From positions 1 through 64,000 of the forward strand of contig NZ_LNCD01000031.1 of NCBI RefSeq assembly GCF_001542405.1: a stretch of DNA of 64,000 bases, given 5' to 3'. The notes beneath the pieces are model-generated. The model was not told the DNA's origin and searched no databases. It saw nothing but the letters and a program-made list of their open reading frames with translations. This stretch comes from Rhizobium altiplani (GTDB lineage: Bacteria; Pseudomonadota; Alphaproteobacteria; Rhizobiales; Rhizobiaceae). Each line of letters starts with the position of its first letter. The first letter of the stretch is position 1. Both the position numbers and the translations under genes were made by a program. Positions 1 to 7,930 of this stretch are shown piece after piece.

Positions 1-3
1 CCC

Positions 4-666
4 TCAAACTGCCTGCATGTAATCCGCCACACTGTAGCAATGGCTCGCCTGATAGGCGTTCCGTCCCCGGTTCATGTGCGTCAGGTTGAAGGTGCGGATT
101 GCGCTCAGTACGCGGCGGCTTGTGAGAAATTTGCGGATCGAGACAGAGCCGCGCACATTGATGCCGAAAATATCAGCACCACGCGGGAAGAAGTAACTGA
201 CGTGCTCTGGCATCGCGACACTTTGCTCAAGAAAGTGTTCGTCCACCCGGCTCGGTGTTGCTGAACCATCTGTAGTGAAATCCGAAAGATGCACGATGAA
301 TCGGGCGCGGATATCGTCGCCGTGGGCATAGAGCGTGAAGAGCTCCATCCAGCTCGCATTGACGCGTATGAGCGGCTTGTCCGAGGTGGATGGGAGACAG
401 GAAACCGACCAGTAGTAGCGCTCGGTCTTGCGCATGATCGGAATGCAGTTTGGACCGTATAGCCCGAGAATCTCCAGCAGTTGCCTCGCTTGCGGGCGAC
501 TGAGGAGTTTTTCAAATCGAGCGACATATTTGAAGCGCTGTTCAAGGGACTCTTGGCGCTCGTCCGCGTCCAACAAGTCGATCTTGCCCGCTATCCAATC
601 GCGCTGCTGCTCAAGATCCAGGAAGTGCCGCACACCAGTTGTTCTCGGGCGTGATGTCGCGCCCAT
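4..666 (-). CDS. Hypothetical protein, 220 aa
   Basis: An open frame of 220 codons with a TGA stop at the left edge of the window. I do not recognise a family. The protein looks soluble: no signal peptide and no membrane segment, a charged helical N-terminal third (about residues 15-65), and an aromatic-rich middle. The ATG at 664-666 has only a weak purine stretch upstream, so the start is uncertain. It lies apart from the EF-hand gene on the same strand, with about 240 bp between them that hold nothing recognisable. Confidence 0.55.
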   Translation of the reverse strand: MGATSRPRTTGVRHFLDLEQQRDWIAGKIDLLDADERQESLEQRFKYVARFEKLLSRPQARQLLEILGLYGPNCIPIMRKTERYYWSVSCLPSTSDKPLIRVNASWMELFTLYAHGDDIRARFIVHLSDFTTDGSATPSRVDEHFLEQSVAMPEHVSYFFPRGADIFGINVRGSVSIRKFLTSRRVLSAIRTFNLTHMNRGRNAYQASHCYSVADYMQAV

Positions 667-909
667 GTCAGACGCTCTGCGAAATTCGTGTGCTCGTCAT
701 CGTCCGGCTCCTGTGTTCTCGCTAAGGCGTCAAGAGGCTAGGTATCGCGCCCGATGCGTCTTCGAATGATACCTCGCCGATGGTACATCTGGAAAGTCTG
801 CGCGACTAGGATCAGAAAGTCACATGACCGTTCGTCGTCTTGGCAACGGATCGCGGTCGCGCCAGCCTAATGGCGCGATCGTCGATCATCCCGGTCATCG
901 TTCCGAAAC

Positions 910-1359
910 CTATGGCTGCCAGAACGTCTGCATTTCTTCGGGCGTGACCTTGCCGTCCTTGTTGGCGTCCACGCTATCGAAGATCCGCCTGTGGATCGTC
1001 ATCACCTCCTCGAAGGACAGCGCGCCATCCCCGTTCGTGTCGGCGATCGCAAACATAATCTTCATCATGGGTCCTCGGATACCCATCATAGGCATGCCGC
1101 CCACCATGCCGGACTGCATCATGTTCCCGGCCATCATACCACCAGCCATCATGCCTGGTCCGCCTGGCATAGCGCCCTGGCCGTGTCCCATCATGCCACC
1201 CCCCATCATGTCCGGCATTCCAGACTGTGGGGCGGCCTGCGCCAAATTCACAGGATGATGGAGATAGGTTCCGCTCGTCTGGCCGAAAACGGCACCGCCT
1301 CCGCCTAGAGCAAACAGCGCGGCCAGCAGGACCGCATTTGCAGTTCGTATGGTTCTCAT
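910..1359 (-). CDS. Exported Met-rich EF-hand protein
   Basis: 149 aa. Residues 1-27 form a signal peptide (hydrophobic core, then a cleavage-like GQT). Residues about 47-100 are extremely rich in Met, Gly and His, a composition seen in periplasmic copper-binding proteins. Two EF-hand loops follow, DTNGDGALSFEE and DANKDGKVTPEE, with the acidic ligands at the expected places, so calcium binding is likely. The start has a strong ribosome site (AAAGGAG seven bases before ATG). A Cu-ATPase remnant lies just upstream on the same strand, which suggests a former metal-handling locus. The role in metal buffering is inferred. Confidence 0.75.
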   Translation of the reverse strand: MRTIRTANAVLLAALFALGGGGAVFGQTSGTYLHHPVNLAQAAPQSGMPDMMGGGMMGHGQGAMPGGPGMMAGGMMAGNMMQSGMVGGMPMMGIRGPMMKIMFAIADTNGDGALSFEEVMTIHRRIFDSVDANKDGKVTPEEMQTFWQP

Positions 1360-1479
1360 GTCGTTTCTCCTTTTGCTGGTCTGTATCCGCGGCTTCTTAC
1401 TGAATGAATTCGATTGTCGTTCCCGACGACCGCGACGGCGGACATCTAGACGATCGACGCGCGCCGCAGCCGCAGCCGA

Positions 1480-1690
1480 TCACGCTACCGAGGACAACGC
1501 CATTCCGGCCGCCGCAATGATCGGCGAGAGCAGCAGCCCGGAGATTGGATAGAGCACGCCTGCCGCTCCGGGCACACCCGCCGCGTTGTAGTATGCGAGC
1601 GAAGAACAGGTTCTGGCTTATGTTGCTCATCATCGCCTGGCTGAGCTTTCGCGCCCTCGCAATGCCCTGCAGTTCGCCCTCCACCGGGCT
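1480..1690 (-). pseudogene. Remnant of a CopA-type Cu+ P-type ATPase (C-terminus)
   Basis: Reading the minus strand, one frame gives [19 protein letters not shown], the well-conserved segment before the last two helices of copper ATPases. The match then moves to another frame as [16 protein letters not shown] and continues through a [21 protein letters not shown] final helix to a TGA at 1480-1482. The frameshift sits near 1600. Only the last 70 or so residues of a protein of about 750 aa remain; the ATP-binding and phosphorylation domains are gone. Confidence 0.8.
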
Positions 1691-1744
1691 GCATATGCAG
1701 CCACTTTGACATGCGAACAATGAACCTGCCGGCTGCGTGCTTCT

Positions 1745-1758
1745 TTGATATGAATCAA
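1745..1758 (-). promoter_or_regulatory. FixK/FNR box TTGATATGAATCAA
   Basis: Perfect match to TTGAY-N4-RTCAA. It lies about 55 bp upstream of the surviving Cu-ATPase remnant on the minus strand and downstream of the alcohol dehydrogenase gene, so it was probably the promoter of the lost ATPase gene. Confidence 0.75.
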
Positions 1759-1838
1759 GAATGTGGAAACATCACCCTTCCGCTTCCGAACCCGGCATCA
1801 ACCAAGCAAATGCCGTGGTGCATCGTCGAGCGGCCGGG

Positions 1839-2822
1839 TCACGGCACGAGCACCGCTGCCCCATTGATCTGCCCTGCCCGCAAGTCGGCAAGCGCGTCAT
1901 TGGCACGCTCCAGTGGATAGGAGGTGGTGACTGTTCGGATGCTCGCCTGTCCCACGAGCCCGAAGAATTCTCGTGCATCGTCGCGTGTGAGATTGGCTAC
2001 CGATACGATGCGACGCTCTCCCCACAGGAGCCGATAGGGCATGGCCGGAATGTCGCTCATGTGGATGCCCCCGCAAACGACGGTGCCGCCTTTGCGGACC
2101 GCCGCCAGAGCTTTGGGAACTAACTCTCCTGCTGGCGCAAATATGATAGCCGCGTCCAGCTGGATAGGTGGCATCTCGTCCGAGAAGCCTGCCCAGGTGG
2201 CGCCCAGCTCGAGCGCGAAGCGCCTTCCCGCCTCATCCCCCGGACGAACAAAAGCGTAGACCTCCTGCTTTCGCCACTGGCACACTTGCGCGAGAATGTG
2301 CGCCGCTGCACCGAAGCCATAGAGACCGATCGCCTTGCCTTGTCCCGCCATTTTCAATGATCGCCATCCGATCAGACCCGCGCAAAGGAGAGGCGCGGTT
2401 GCGACAGGGCCCAAACCCTCTGGTAAAGTGAACGCATAGTTCGCGTCGGCCACGACGTGCGTCGCAAATCCGCCGTCGAGCGTATAGCCGGTAAAGCCGG
2501 GTGCGTCGCAAAGGTTTTCGGTTCCAGAGAGACAGAACGAGCAACATCCACACGTGCGTCCGAGCCATGGCACGCCCACCCTCCATCCCTCAAGGTTTTT
2601 CGAGACACCGGGGCCAACGGTGACCACGCGACCAACGATCTCGTGTCCGAGCACTAAAGGCAGCTTCGGATTTGGAAGATCGCCATCAAAGACGTGAAGG
2701 TCCGTGCGGCAAACCCCGCAGGCTTCCACCGCTATCACAGCCTGACCCGCGGAAGGACACGGATCCGGCGTCTCCATAAGACGCAGCGGAACGCCGACTC
2801 TTTCCAGGACCATCGCCCTCAT
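1839..2822 (-). CDS. Zinc-dependent alcohol dehydrogenase
   Basis: 327 aa from the chosen start. Medium-chain dehydrogenase/reductase fold: an N-terminal catalytic domain with the zinc site (ACGVCRTDLH, then GHEIVG) and the four-cysteine structural zinc loop (CGCCSFCLSGTENLC), followed by a Rossmann domain with a glycine-rich GFGAAA turn. It matches the adh family that interconverts alcohols and aldehydes with NAD(P). The frame is open 27 codons further upstream, but ATG at 2820-2822 has AAGGAG six bases before it and aligns with the family start. A perfect FixK box lies 64 bp upstream, so microoxic induction is likely; fermentative redox balancing is an inference. Confidence 0.88.
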   Translation of the reverse strand: MRAMVLERVGVPLRLMETPDPCPSAGQAVIAVEACGVCRTDLHVFDGDLPNPKLPLVLGHEIVGRVVTVGPGVSKNLEGWRVGVPWLGRTCGCCSFCLSGTENLCDAPGFTGYTLDGGFATHVVADANYAFTLPEGLGPVATAPLLCAGLIGWRSLKMAGQGKAIGLYGFGAAAHILAQVCQWRKQEVYAFVRPGDEAGRRFALELGATWAGFSDEMPPIQLDAAIIFAPAGELVPKALAAVRKGGTVVCGGIHMSDIPAMPYRLLWGERRIVSVANLTRDDAREFFGLVGQASIRTVTTSYPLERANDALADLRAGQINGAAVLVP

Positions 2823-2886
2823 CTCTTTCTCCTTGTCGACACCCGATGTATCATTTCGATCAATCCGAAAGCCAAAGCTTGCCGCC

Positions 2887-2900
2887 TTGACCTGGATCAA
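2887..2900. promoter_or_regulatory. FixK/FNR box TTGACCTGGATCAA, divergent
   Basis: Perfect palindrome between the divergently transcribed alcohol dehydrogenase (start 64 bp away on the minus strand) and the small gene starting at 2978 (77 bp away on the plus strand). It could serve either promoter. Confidence 0.8.
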
Positions 2901-2977
2901 CAACCCCGACCCCGTCTCCGGATAAGCTTAAGTCGGTTCCCACGTCGTGGTGGCCGCAGCAAGAGGAGGATAGCAGG

Positions 2978-3289
2978 ATGAACCATATGGTGACCGCCGC
3001 CAAGGACAAGGACGCATCGGCGTTCGCCGCGTGCGCATCCGCCCTTCCCGCCAGAAAGAACGAAGGCGACATCCTGCTCGAACGGACGGACGACGACCAT
3101 TGGGTCGTCACGATGATCTCGCTGCGGGCTCTCGACTGGGCGACACGAGAGCTCTGCTGTCCGCTTCGTCAATGTTTCGCCGGAAGCATGCGGCTAGACA
3201 TGATGAGCGCCGATCGCCTGTTAAAGCAAGCTCACGCCCAAGGGTTTAGCACGAAGTTCGTCGGGCTTGGCGGAATGGACGTCTTTTAG
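2978..3289 (+). CDS. Small hypothetical protein, 103 aa
   Basis: Soluble 103-residue protein of unrecognised family. Residues 1-25 are Ala/Lys-rich and probably flexible; the middle holds a WVVTMISLRALDWATREL segment that looks like strand then helix, followed by paired cysteines (CCPLRQC). The start has a purine-rich ribosome site (AGAGGAGG) about ten bases upstream. It shares a divergent region containing a FixK box with the alcohol dehydrogenase, so it is probably part of the low-oxygen regulon. Function unknown. Confidence 0.6.
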   Translation: MNHMVTAAKDKDASAFAACASALPARKNEGDILLERTDDDHWVVTMISLRALDWATRELCCPLRQCFAGSMRLDMMSADRLLKQAHAQGFSTKFVGLGGMDVF

Positions 3290-3350
3290 CGCCGACCGTC
3301 GCACGCCCACCATATCGAGAGTTGACTTGGGTTAAGCCACGGCTCGCCGG

Positions 3351-3692
3351 CTATCCCATGCCCGCTTCGGGGTGGGCATCGAAGAATACGAGAAACCAAT
3401 ACACGTCCTGCTCGAGGTCGGCACATAGTTGACCGTACTCGCCGAGCAGCTTTTTATCTCCCGACGTCCGCAACCATTCGAGATAAAGAACCACCTCGCT
3501 GTAGGATTCGCATAGGTCCTTCACGCGATGCTGCTTGCCGCGAAGGGCCCGAAGGGCCGGACACCGCATCTGCAGAAGCAGCCAGCCGTGAGCGAAAGGA
3601 TCGAATGTTTGTCGCATTGCAGGCTGCCGGTACTGCGTTTCGATTGGACGTTTCAACGCAGAAGCCGTCCAGCGGTTCCCTGAGCTCGGCAA
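3351..3692 (-). CDS. Small hypothetical protein, about 88-113 aa
   Basis: Open frame of 113 codons. An internal ATG at 3615-3617 (MRQTFDPFAHG) is an equally plausible start and would leave 88 aa; neither has a clear ribosome site. The body is alpha-helical and aromatic-rich (ESYSEVVLYLEWL, DVYWFLVFFDAHPE). No family recognised. The FixK box at 3698-3711 lies in the divergent space shared with the usp gene and would sit 81 bp from the internal start. Confidence 0.5.
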   Translation of the reverse strand: MPSSGNRWTASALKRPIETQYRQPAMRQTFDPFAHGWLLLQMRCPALRALRGKQHRVKDLCESYSEVVLYLEWLRTSGDKKLLGEYGQLCADLEQDVYWFLVFFDAHPEAGMG

Positions 3693-3697
3693 TCGAT

Positions 3698-3711
3698 TTG
3701 ACGAACATCAA
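3698..3711 (+). promoter_or_regulatory. FixK/FNR box TTGACGAACATCAA
   Basis: Perfect palindrome ending 54 bp before the ATG of the two-domain universal stress protein gene, a usual spacing for FixK-activated promoters. Confidence 0.85.
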
Positions 3712-3765
3712 AGAAGCCTTCCAGGAAAGCGATATGATCGCAGCTACCAAGAAGGAGGCAGTGCA

Positions 3766-4599
3766 ATGAGTATCAAAACCGTCATGTGCGTCTTCGACGT
3801 CGGCCGCTGGGACCAGGACCTCAAGTCGGCAATGGAATTTTGCGAAACACAGGGCGCCCATATGACCGCCCTTGTGATCTGCATGGGGGCCGTTCCGGCG
3901 ATCGCCACCTACGAAGCAATCTCAACAGCGTGGCTCGAAGGCCAACAGCAGGAAATAGACCGGCTCGCCGCGGAAACGAAAGCGGTACAGGAGATCCTGG
4001 AAAGGACGGAGCTGTCCTTCGACGTCCAGGAGGTCTACACAGAGTTTGCATGGGCGGAAGGGGACATCGCCCAGCATGCGCTGTACGCCGATCTCGTTCT
4101 CGTGGGAGCGCAAGCTGCCGGCAACGAGGATCTTCAGAGACGTATCGTCGATGGCGCCCTGTTCGAGTCTCCGACGCCGATCCTGATCAACCCACGTACG
4201 CAGGCTGTCAGCTCGTTTCCAAAGTCGATCCTGCTCGCTTGGGATTCGAGCGACGAGGCAGCGCGTGCCACCCGCCAGTCGCTGGAATTCCTGAAGGGCT
4301 GTGGTGCCGTGCACGTCACGATCGTAGACCCGGTCGCGAGAAGCTGGGAGAATGGCGAAGAGCCCGGATCCGACATTGCCATGTTCCTTACCCGTCACGG
4401 CGTGAAGGTCGAGGTCGATCGGGTTGCCAGCGGTGGGCGCCGCGTGGACGAAACCTTGCGCCAACATGCCACGGACGTGGCAGCCGACATGGTGGTCATG
4501 GGTGCCTACAATCACCCGCGGATACAGCAACGCCTGTTTGGAGGCGTCACCCGTTCGATGCTGAAGGACAGCCGGATTCCGCTCTTCCTGTCGCGGTAG
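3766..4599 (+). CDS. Universal stress protein, two Usp domains
   Basis: 277 aa, two tandem UspA folds (about 1-140 and 150-277). The second domain ends with the usual nucleotide-loop pattern, VVMGAYNHPR then FGGVTRSML, and a hydrophobic strand (IPLFLSR). A strong ribosome site (AAGGAGG) precedes the ATG. The FixK box 54 bp upstream fits low-oxygen induction, as known for rhizobial usp genes. A close full-length paralogue lies at 15192-16022; many stretches of ten or more residues are the same, so the two come from a duplication. Cytoplasmic; the biochemical role of the family is poorly defined. Confidence 0.92.
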   Translation: MSIKTVMCVFDVGRWDQDLKSAMEFCETQGAHMTALVICMGAVPAIATYEAISTAWLEGQQQEIDRLAAETKAVQEILERTELSFDVQEVYTEFAWAEGDIAQHALYADLVLVGAQAAGNEDLQRRIVDGALFESPTPILINPRTQAVSSFPKSILLAWDSSDEAARATRQSLEFLKGCGAVHVTIVDPVARSWENGEEPGSDIAMFLTRHGVKVEVDRVASGGRRVDETLRQHATDVAADMVVMGAYNHPRIQQRLFGGVTRSMLKDSRIPLFLSR

Positions 4600-4610
4600 T
4601 GGAAAGGTCT

Positions 4611-4637
4611 AGCGGCCCCGCCGGCCGGCCGGCCGCT
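4611..4637 (+). terminator. GC-rich hairpin after usp
   Basis: AGCGGCC and GGCCGCT form perfect arms around a loop made only of C and G, 12 bp after the usp stop. There is no T-tract, so it may be a weak or Rho-assisted terminator, or a processing hairpin. Confidence 0.4.
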
Positions 4638-4674
4638 AAAAGCAATGGACCATGTCATGTCTCGGGAGGCCGCC

Positions 4675-5483
4675 ATGAAGCCACAGTTTCATCTGCCATT
4701 GACCACGCGTCCGGAAGCGAGTTCGTTTGCGATCATCGAGAACGCTATTCAGTTTTCGTTGCATCAGGGTGCCGATCTTGTCGCCAGCCTTGCTGTCGCG
4801 CGGCGCCATGGCCACGAAGCCGCCGAAACATATTCAGACGATGACGAGTTCCAGGCAGACCGCTTTGATCGGGATGCCGCAGCTCAGCTCGTCAGGCATT
4901 TGCGAGAGCGGGCCGAACGGGTTGGCCTCGACGTGAGGCTTGTTCCCACTGAGGCCGAGGCGATGTCGGCGACAATCCGGCTGGCCGAACTTGCTCGCGC
5001 CTACGACGTTACGATCCTGGAAAACACCGAGCTGGCGAGGCCAATTGTAGAAAGCCTCGTCTTTGACAGCGGTCGCCCGCTGCTTCTCCTGCCGTCGGCC
5101 GATTTCTATGGCCGCATCGACAATATTGCGATCGCATGGGATGGCAGTGCAACGGCCGCCCGCTCCGTCGCCAACGCGTTCCCTATGATCCAATCGGCGA
5201 CGAAAGTGACAGTAATATTTGTGGGCGCCGCGGCTCGGCGGAGGGTTTTCTTGATCGCTATACCGAAGCACTGAAGCATTCAGGGCTCGAAGTCGCGTTA
5301 GCTGCCGTGCACAGCGACGGAGAAGACGTCACCACCATCATCCAGGACAACGCCATAGAGGGCCACGCCGACCTTCTTATCGCTGGTGCCTATGGGCACA
5401 CCAAGCTGCGCGAAGCCCTGGTCGGCGGTGTGACGCGCACCTTGCTCGACAATCTCCGCATTCCGGCCCTGCTATCCCACTAA
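4675..5483 (+). pseudogene. Frameshifted universal stress protein
   Basis: Two overlapping frames together give one two-domain Usp. The first runs from ATG 4675 (GGGAGG ribosome site) through the first Usp domain to VTVIFVGAAA, then turns into RRRVFLIAIPKH and stops at 5274. The second resumes as GSAEGFLDRYTEALKHSG and ends with LIAGAYGHTKL, GGVTRTLLDNLRIPALLSH at 5483. The switch lies around 5232-5245 and needs one extra base or two missing bases. It is the second gene after the intact usp. If the shift is real, only the N-terminal domain plus a short wrong tail is made; an assembly error is possible. Confidence 0.8.
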
Positions 5484-7342
5484 GCTAGCGCTCGAAGGGC
5501 GTTCAAGACGACCGCGAAATCGATCGCCTCCTGGATCAGAGCGCCCTGGACCGGCGGGAGAAGTCCTAGTCCTGCGAATGCCATCGCGATCGCAGACAGG
5601 CCAATACCAACTGCCACGCTTTGGAGTGCAATTCGCCACGACCGACGGGCGACCTCCAACGCGGCCACTATGCCGCTCAAACCGCTCTTGAGCAGCACGA
5701 GGTCCGCAGCCTCAGCCGCGGCGGCCAGGTTGCCGCGGGCGACCGCTAGTCCGACATCCGCTGCGGCCAGTGCCGGAGCGTCATTGACGCCGTCGCCCAC
5801 CATCATCACGTTGCCCAGCGTCTTCGTCCTTAAAACGACTTCGACCTTGTCTGCCGCGCTGAGATCGGCCTCGACGGTGTCCATTCCAAGACGGTCAGCG
5901 ATTGCCTTAGCGACCTCGAGCCGATCGCCGCTTGCGAGCGAAATATGCTTTATGCCGAGCGTGCGGAGATCTTCGATTGCCCGAACGGCATCCCCTCTTA
6001 GAGGGTCTTCGAAACGTATTGCCCCAAAAACCCGTTCATCCACGCATACAAGCGCGCTGGCTTCGTTGGCAACCGACACTTGCGGCTCGATGCCCCTCGA
6101 GCGGACAAAGGCAGGTCCTCCGACAAGCACACGACGCCCTTCGATCATCGCCTCGACACCCTCTCCCGCCACCTCGGCCGCCCGCACCGGTTTGCTGAGC
6201 AAAAGATGCCGACTTTGCGCTTCCTTGATGATGGCCCGGCCCAATGGGTGAGCTGATGCCAGTTCCGCCGACGCGGCCAGACGCAGCAGCGCGTCCGGGT
6301 CATCAGTGCCGAGAACGTCAGAGACCGTCGGTTGCCCGATCGTCAGGGTTCCCGTCTTGTCGAAGACAATGATATCGATCTTCGACAGGGCTTCGAGCAC
6401 CGCTGCGCCCTTGATCAGGATGCCGCTACGGGCCGCCTTCGATATCCCCGCTACCAACGCCACAGGAACGGCCAGGATGAGGGGACAGGGCGTCGCGACG
6501 ACAAGGACAGCCAGGAGCCTGACGCTGTCTCCCGATGCCCCCACCGCGACGGCCGCAACGAGGAGGGTGAGCGCCAGAAACCAAAGCCCCATCCTGTCGG
6601 CAAGCCTGTAAATCGGCGCCTTGGATTGCTTGGCCTGCTCGACCAGCCGCAGCACGTGCGCATAAGTACTGTCTTTGGCCGCCTTCGAGGCGATCAGATC
6701 GAAAGCGCCTCCGGCGTTCGACGCGCCGCTTGAGACCACATCGCCCCGCGATAAGTGGACAGGCAGCGGCTCCCCCGTCAGTGCGGACTGGTCGAGGACG
6801 GCTGGGCCGCCATCCACGGTTCCGTCGACGGGAACGACATCGCCGCGCCGAATGAGGAGGCGGTCTCCAGGGGCGATCGCATTTATCGCGACCTCTGTGA
6901 ACTCGCCGTCGTTGATACGCAGCGCGCTGCGAGGCACTCGGGAAAGAAGGTCGGTCATACCGCTTTCGGCACGACGATGCGCATAAAATTCCAGAAAGTG
7001 GCCCCCCGCATACATGACCGAAACGATCGCGCCAGCGAGATATTGGCCGAACCACAGCGCCGTGGCCATTGCCAAGGCGGCAATGAGATCGAGTCCGAAC
7101 TCTTTCCGCCGGAGCTTTGAGACAATTTCGACGAGAAGGCAGGACAGTACCAGGAGGATGCCCGAAACAAGAAGAATACTCGCAGTTGACCAGACGTCCA
7201 GCAGTGCAAGGGATAGACCGCTTACCAGAAATGTGAGAGCCAAACAGAAGAGGATAAGCGGCCAGTGCCGCTCGACAAGGAGCTTCGCGCGGTCTCCAAA
7301 CACAGTCCACTTTGACGTTGATCTTGGTTCCAGCGATCGCAC
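5480..7342 (-). CDS. P1B-type heavy-metal transporting ATPase
   Basis: 620 aa from a GTG at 7340-7342. It has the heavy-metal ATPase order: N-terminal helices, an actuator domain (DQSALTGEPLPV), the metal-site helix with TPCPL in place of CPC, the phosphorylation motif DKTGTLT (Asp about 328), the HP dipeptide of P1B enzymes (ASAHPLG) and GDGVNDAPAL. There is no N-terminal metal-binding domain. A TPC signature is described for P1B-5 (Nia-type Fe/Ni) pumps, but the C-terminal haemerythrin domain of Nia is missing. The GTG was chosen because AAGGAGG lies six bases upstream; the frame is open about 114 codons further without a ribosome site. Its 3' end overlaps the usp pseudogene by 4 bp. Confidence 0.88.
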   Translation of the reverse strand: MRSLEPRSTSKWTVFGDRAKLLVERHWPLILFCLALTFLVSGLSLALLDVWSTASILLVSGILLVLSCLLVEIVSKLRRKEFGLDLIAALAMATALWFGQYLAGAIVSVMYAGGHFLEFYAHRRAESGMTDLLSRVPRSALRINDGEFTEVAINAIAPGDRLLIRRGDVVPVDGTVDGGPAVLDQSALTGEPLPVHLSRGDVVSSGASNAGGAFDLIASKAAKDSTYAHVLRLVEQAKQSKAPIYRLADRMGLWFLALTLLVAAVAVGASGDSVRLLAVLVVATPCPLILAVPVALVAGISKAARSGILIKGAAVLEALSKIDIIVFDKTGTLTIGQPTVSDVLGTDDPDALLRLAASAELASAHPLGRAIIKEAQSRHLLLSKPVRAAEVAGEGVEAMIEGRRVLVGGPAFVRSRGIEPQVSVANEASALVCVDERVFGAIRFEDPLRGDAVRAIEDLRTLGIKHISLASGDRLEVAKAIADRLGMDTVEADLSAADKVEVVLRTKTLGNVMMVGDGVNDAPALAAADVGLAVARGNLAAAAEAADLVLLKSGLSGIVAALEVARRSWRIALQSVAVGIGLSAIAMAFAGLGLLPPVQGALIQEAIDFAVVLNALRALA

Positions 7343-7407
7343 GCCGTTCCTCCTTCCGTGAAAAGTCCGCTGGTAGAGAAGACGCCGCATGAGCCAAGTC
7401 GTCGTCA

Positions 7408-7421
7408 TTGATCTATGACAA
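7408..7421. promoter_or_regulatory. Degenerate FixK-like site TTGATCTATGACAA
   Basis: One perfect half-site (TTGAT) and one poor one (GACAA) in the divergent region between the P1B-ATPase and the gene starting at 7484. It is 62 bp from the latter's ATG, the usual distance, but the mismatches make it doubtful. Confidence 0.35.
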
Positions 7422-7483
7422 TGACACAGACGGTATCCGCGAGACAAATAGCACTCCAATTGTCCGGCACTTGGGAGGACGCC

Positions 7484-7930
7484 ATGCACTACGACTACGT
7501 CGTTGGCGAACTGCGGCGGGACGACGAGCTCGCGGCCTTCGTCCTTGTCTGCAGCGTGGCCCCTACGTTCAATGAAAAGGACTGGGCGGCCGTGTTCGAT
7601 GACAGTCGGAACTGGCGTTGCATCAGCGCCAGCGATCTTGCCGGGCGCGTGAGAGGTCTGGCCGTCTTCAGGCTTCGAATGCACCCGGAGGCGGGGTTAC
7701 TCATGGATGTTCCGATCTTCATCGCTCTTAGCGCTGCCGATCACCATCAAATTGCCGAGAGCTTGTTTTCATCGCTCGAAGCTCAGGCGACCGAGTGCCA
7801 GTTCATGCGCGTCTGGACCAACCTACCCGGGAGCCTGCAAGAGCTGGAGGATTCCGATCTTTTTCGCCGTTGGGATCATGGGCTCATTTATCGCGTGCAT
7901 CCAAAGCCGATCGGGCCGGCTTGGCGGTGA
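7484..7930 (+). CDS. Hypothetical protein, 148 aa
   Basis: Begins at ATG 7484 (MHYDYVVGELRRDDE), six bases after GGGAGG; an upstream in-frame ATG at 7415 has no ribosome site. Soluble, with alternating strands and helices. The layout (FVLVCSVAP, then GLAVFRLRMHP, LMDVPIFIALSAADHH, and a final MRVWTNLPG) faintly recalls a GNAT-like fold, but no acetyl-CoA loop is evident and I do not assign it. Its last 47 bp overlap the 3' end of the convergent response regulator gene. Confidence 0.6.
   Translation: MHYDYVVGELRRDDELAAFVLVCSVAPTFNEKDWAAVFDDSRNWRCISASDLAGRVRGLAVFRLRMHPEAGLLMDVPIFIALSAADHHQIAESLFSSLEAQATECQFMRVWTNLPGSLQELEDSDLFRRWDHGLIYRVHPKPIGPAWR

Noticed and set aside
3322..3335. TTGACTTGGGTTAA as a FixK box
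   Set aside because: Second half-site is GTTAA and the site lies between two gene ends, not before any start codon.
4611..4637. GC-rich inverted repeat as a mobile-element end or attachment site
   Set aside because: No partner copy or target duplication seen; a hairpin after usp is the simpler reading.
3786..4844. 352-codon plus-strand ORF over the first usp gene
   Set aside because: It is the +2 shadow of the usp gene, Arg/Gly-rich with no ribosome site or family match.
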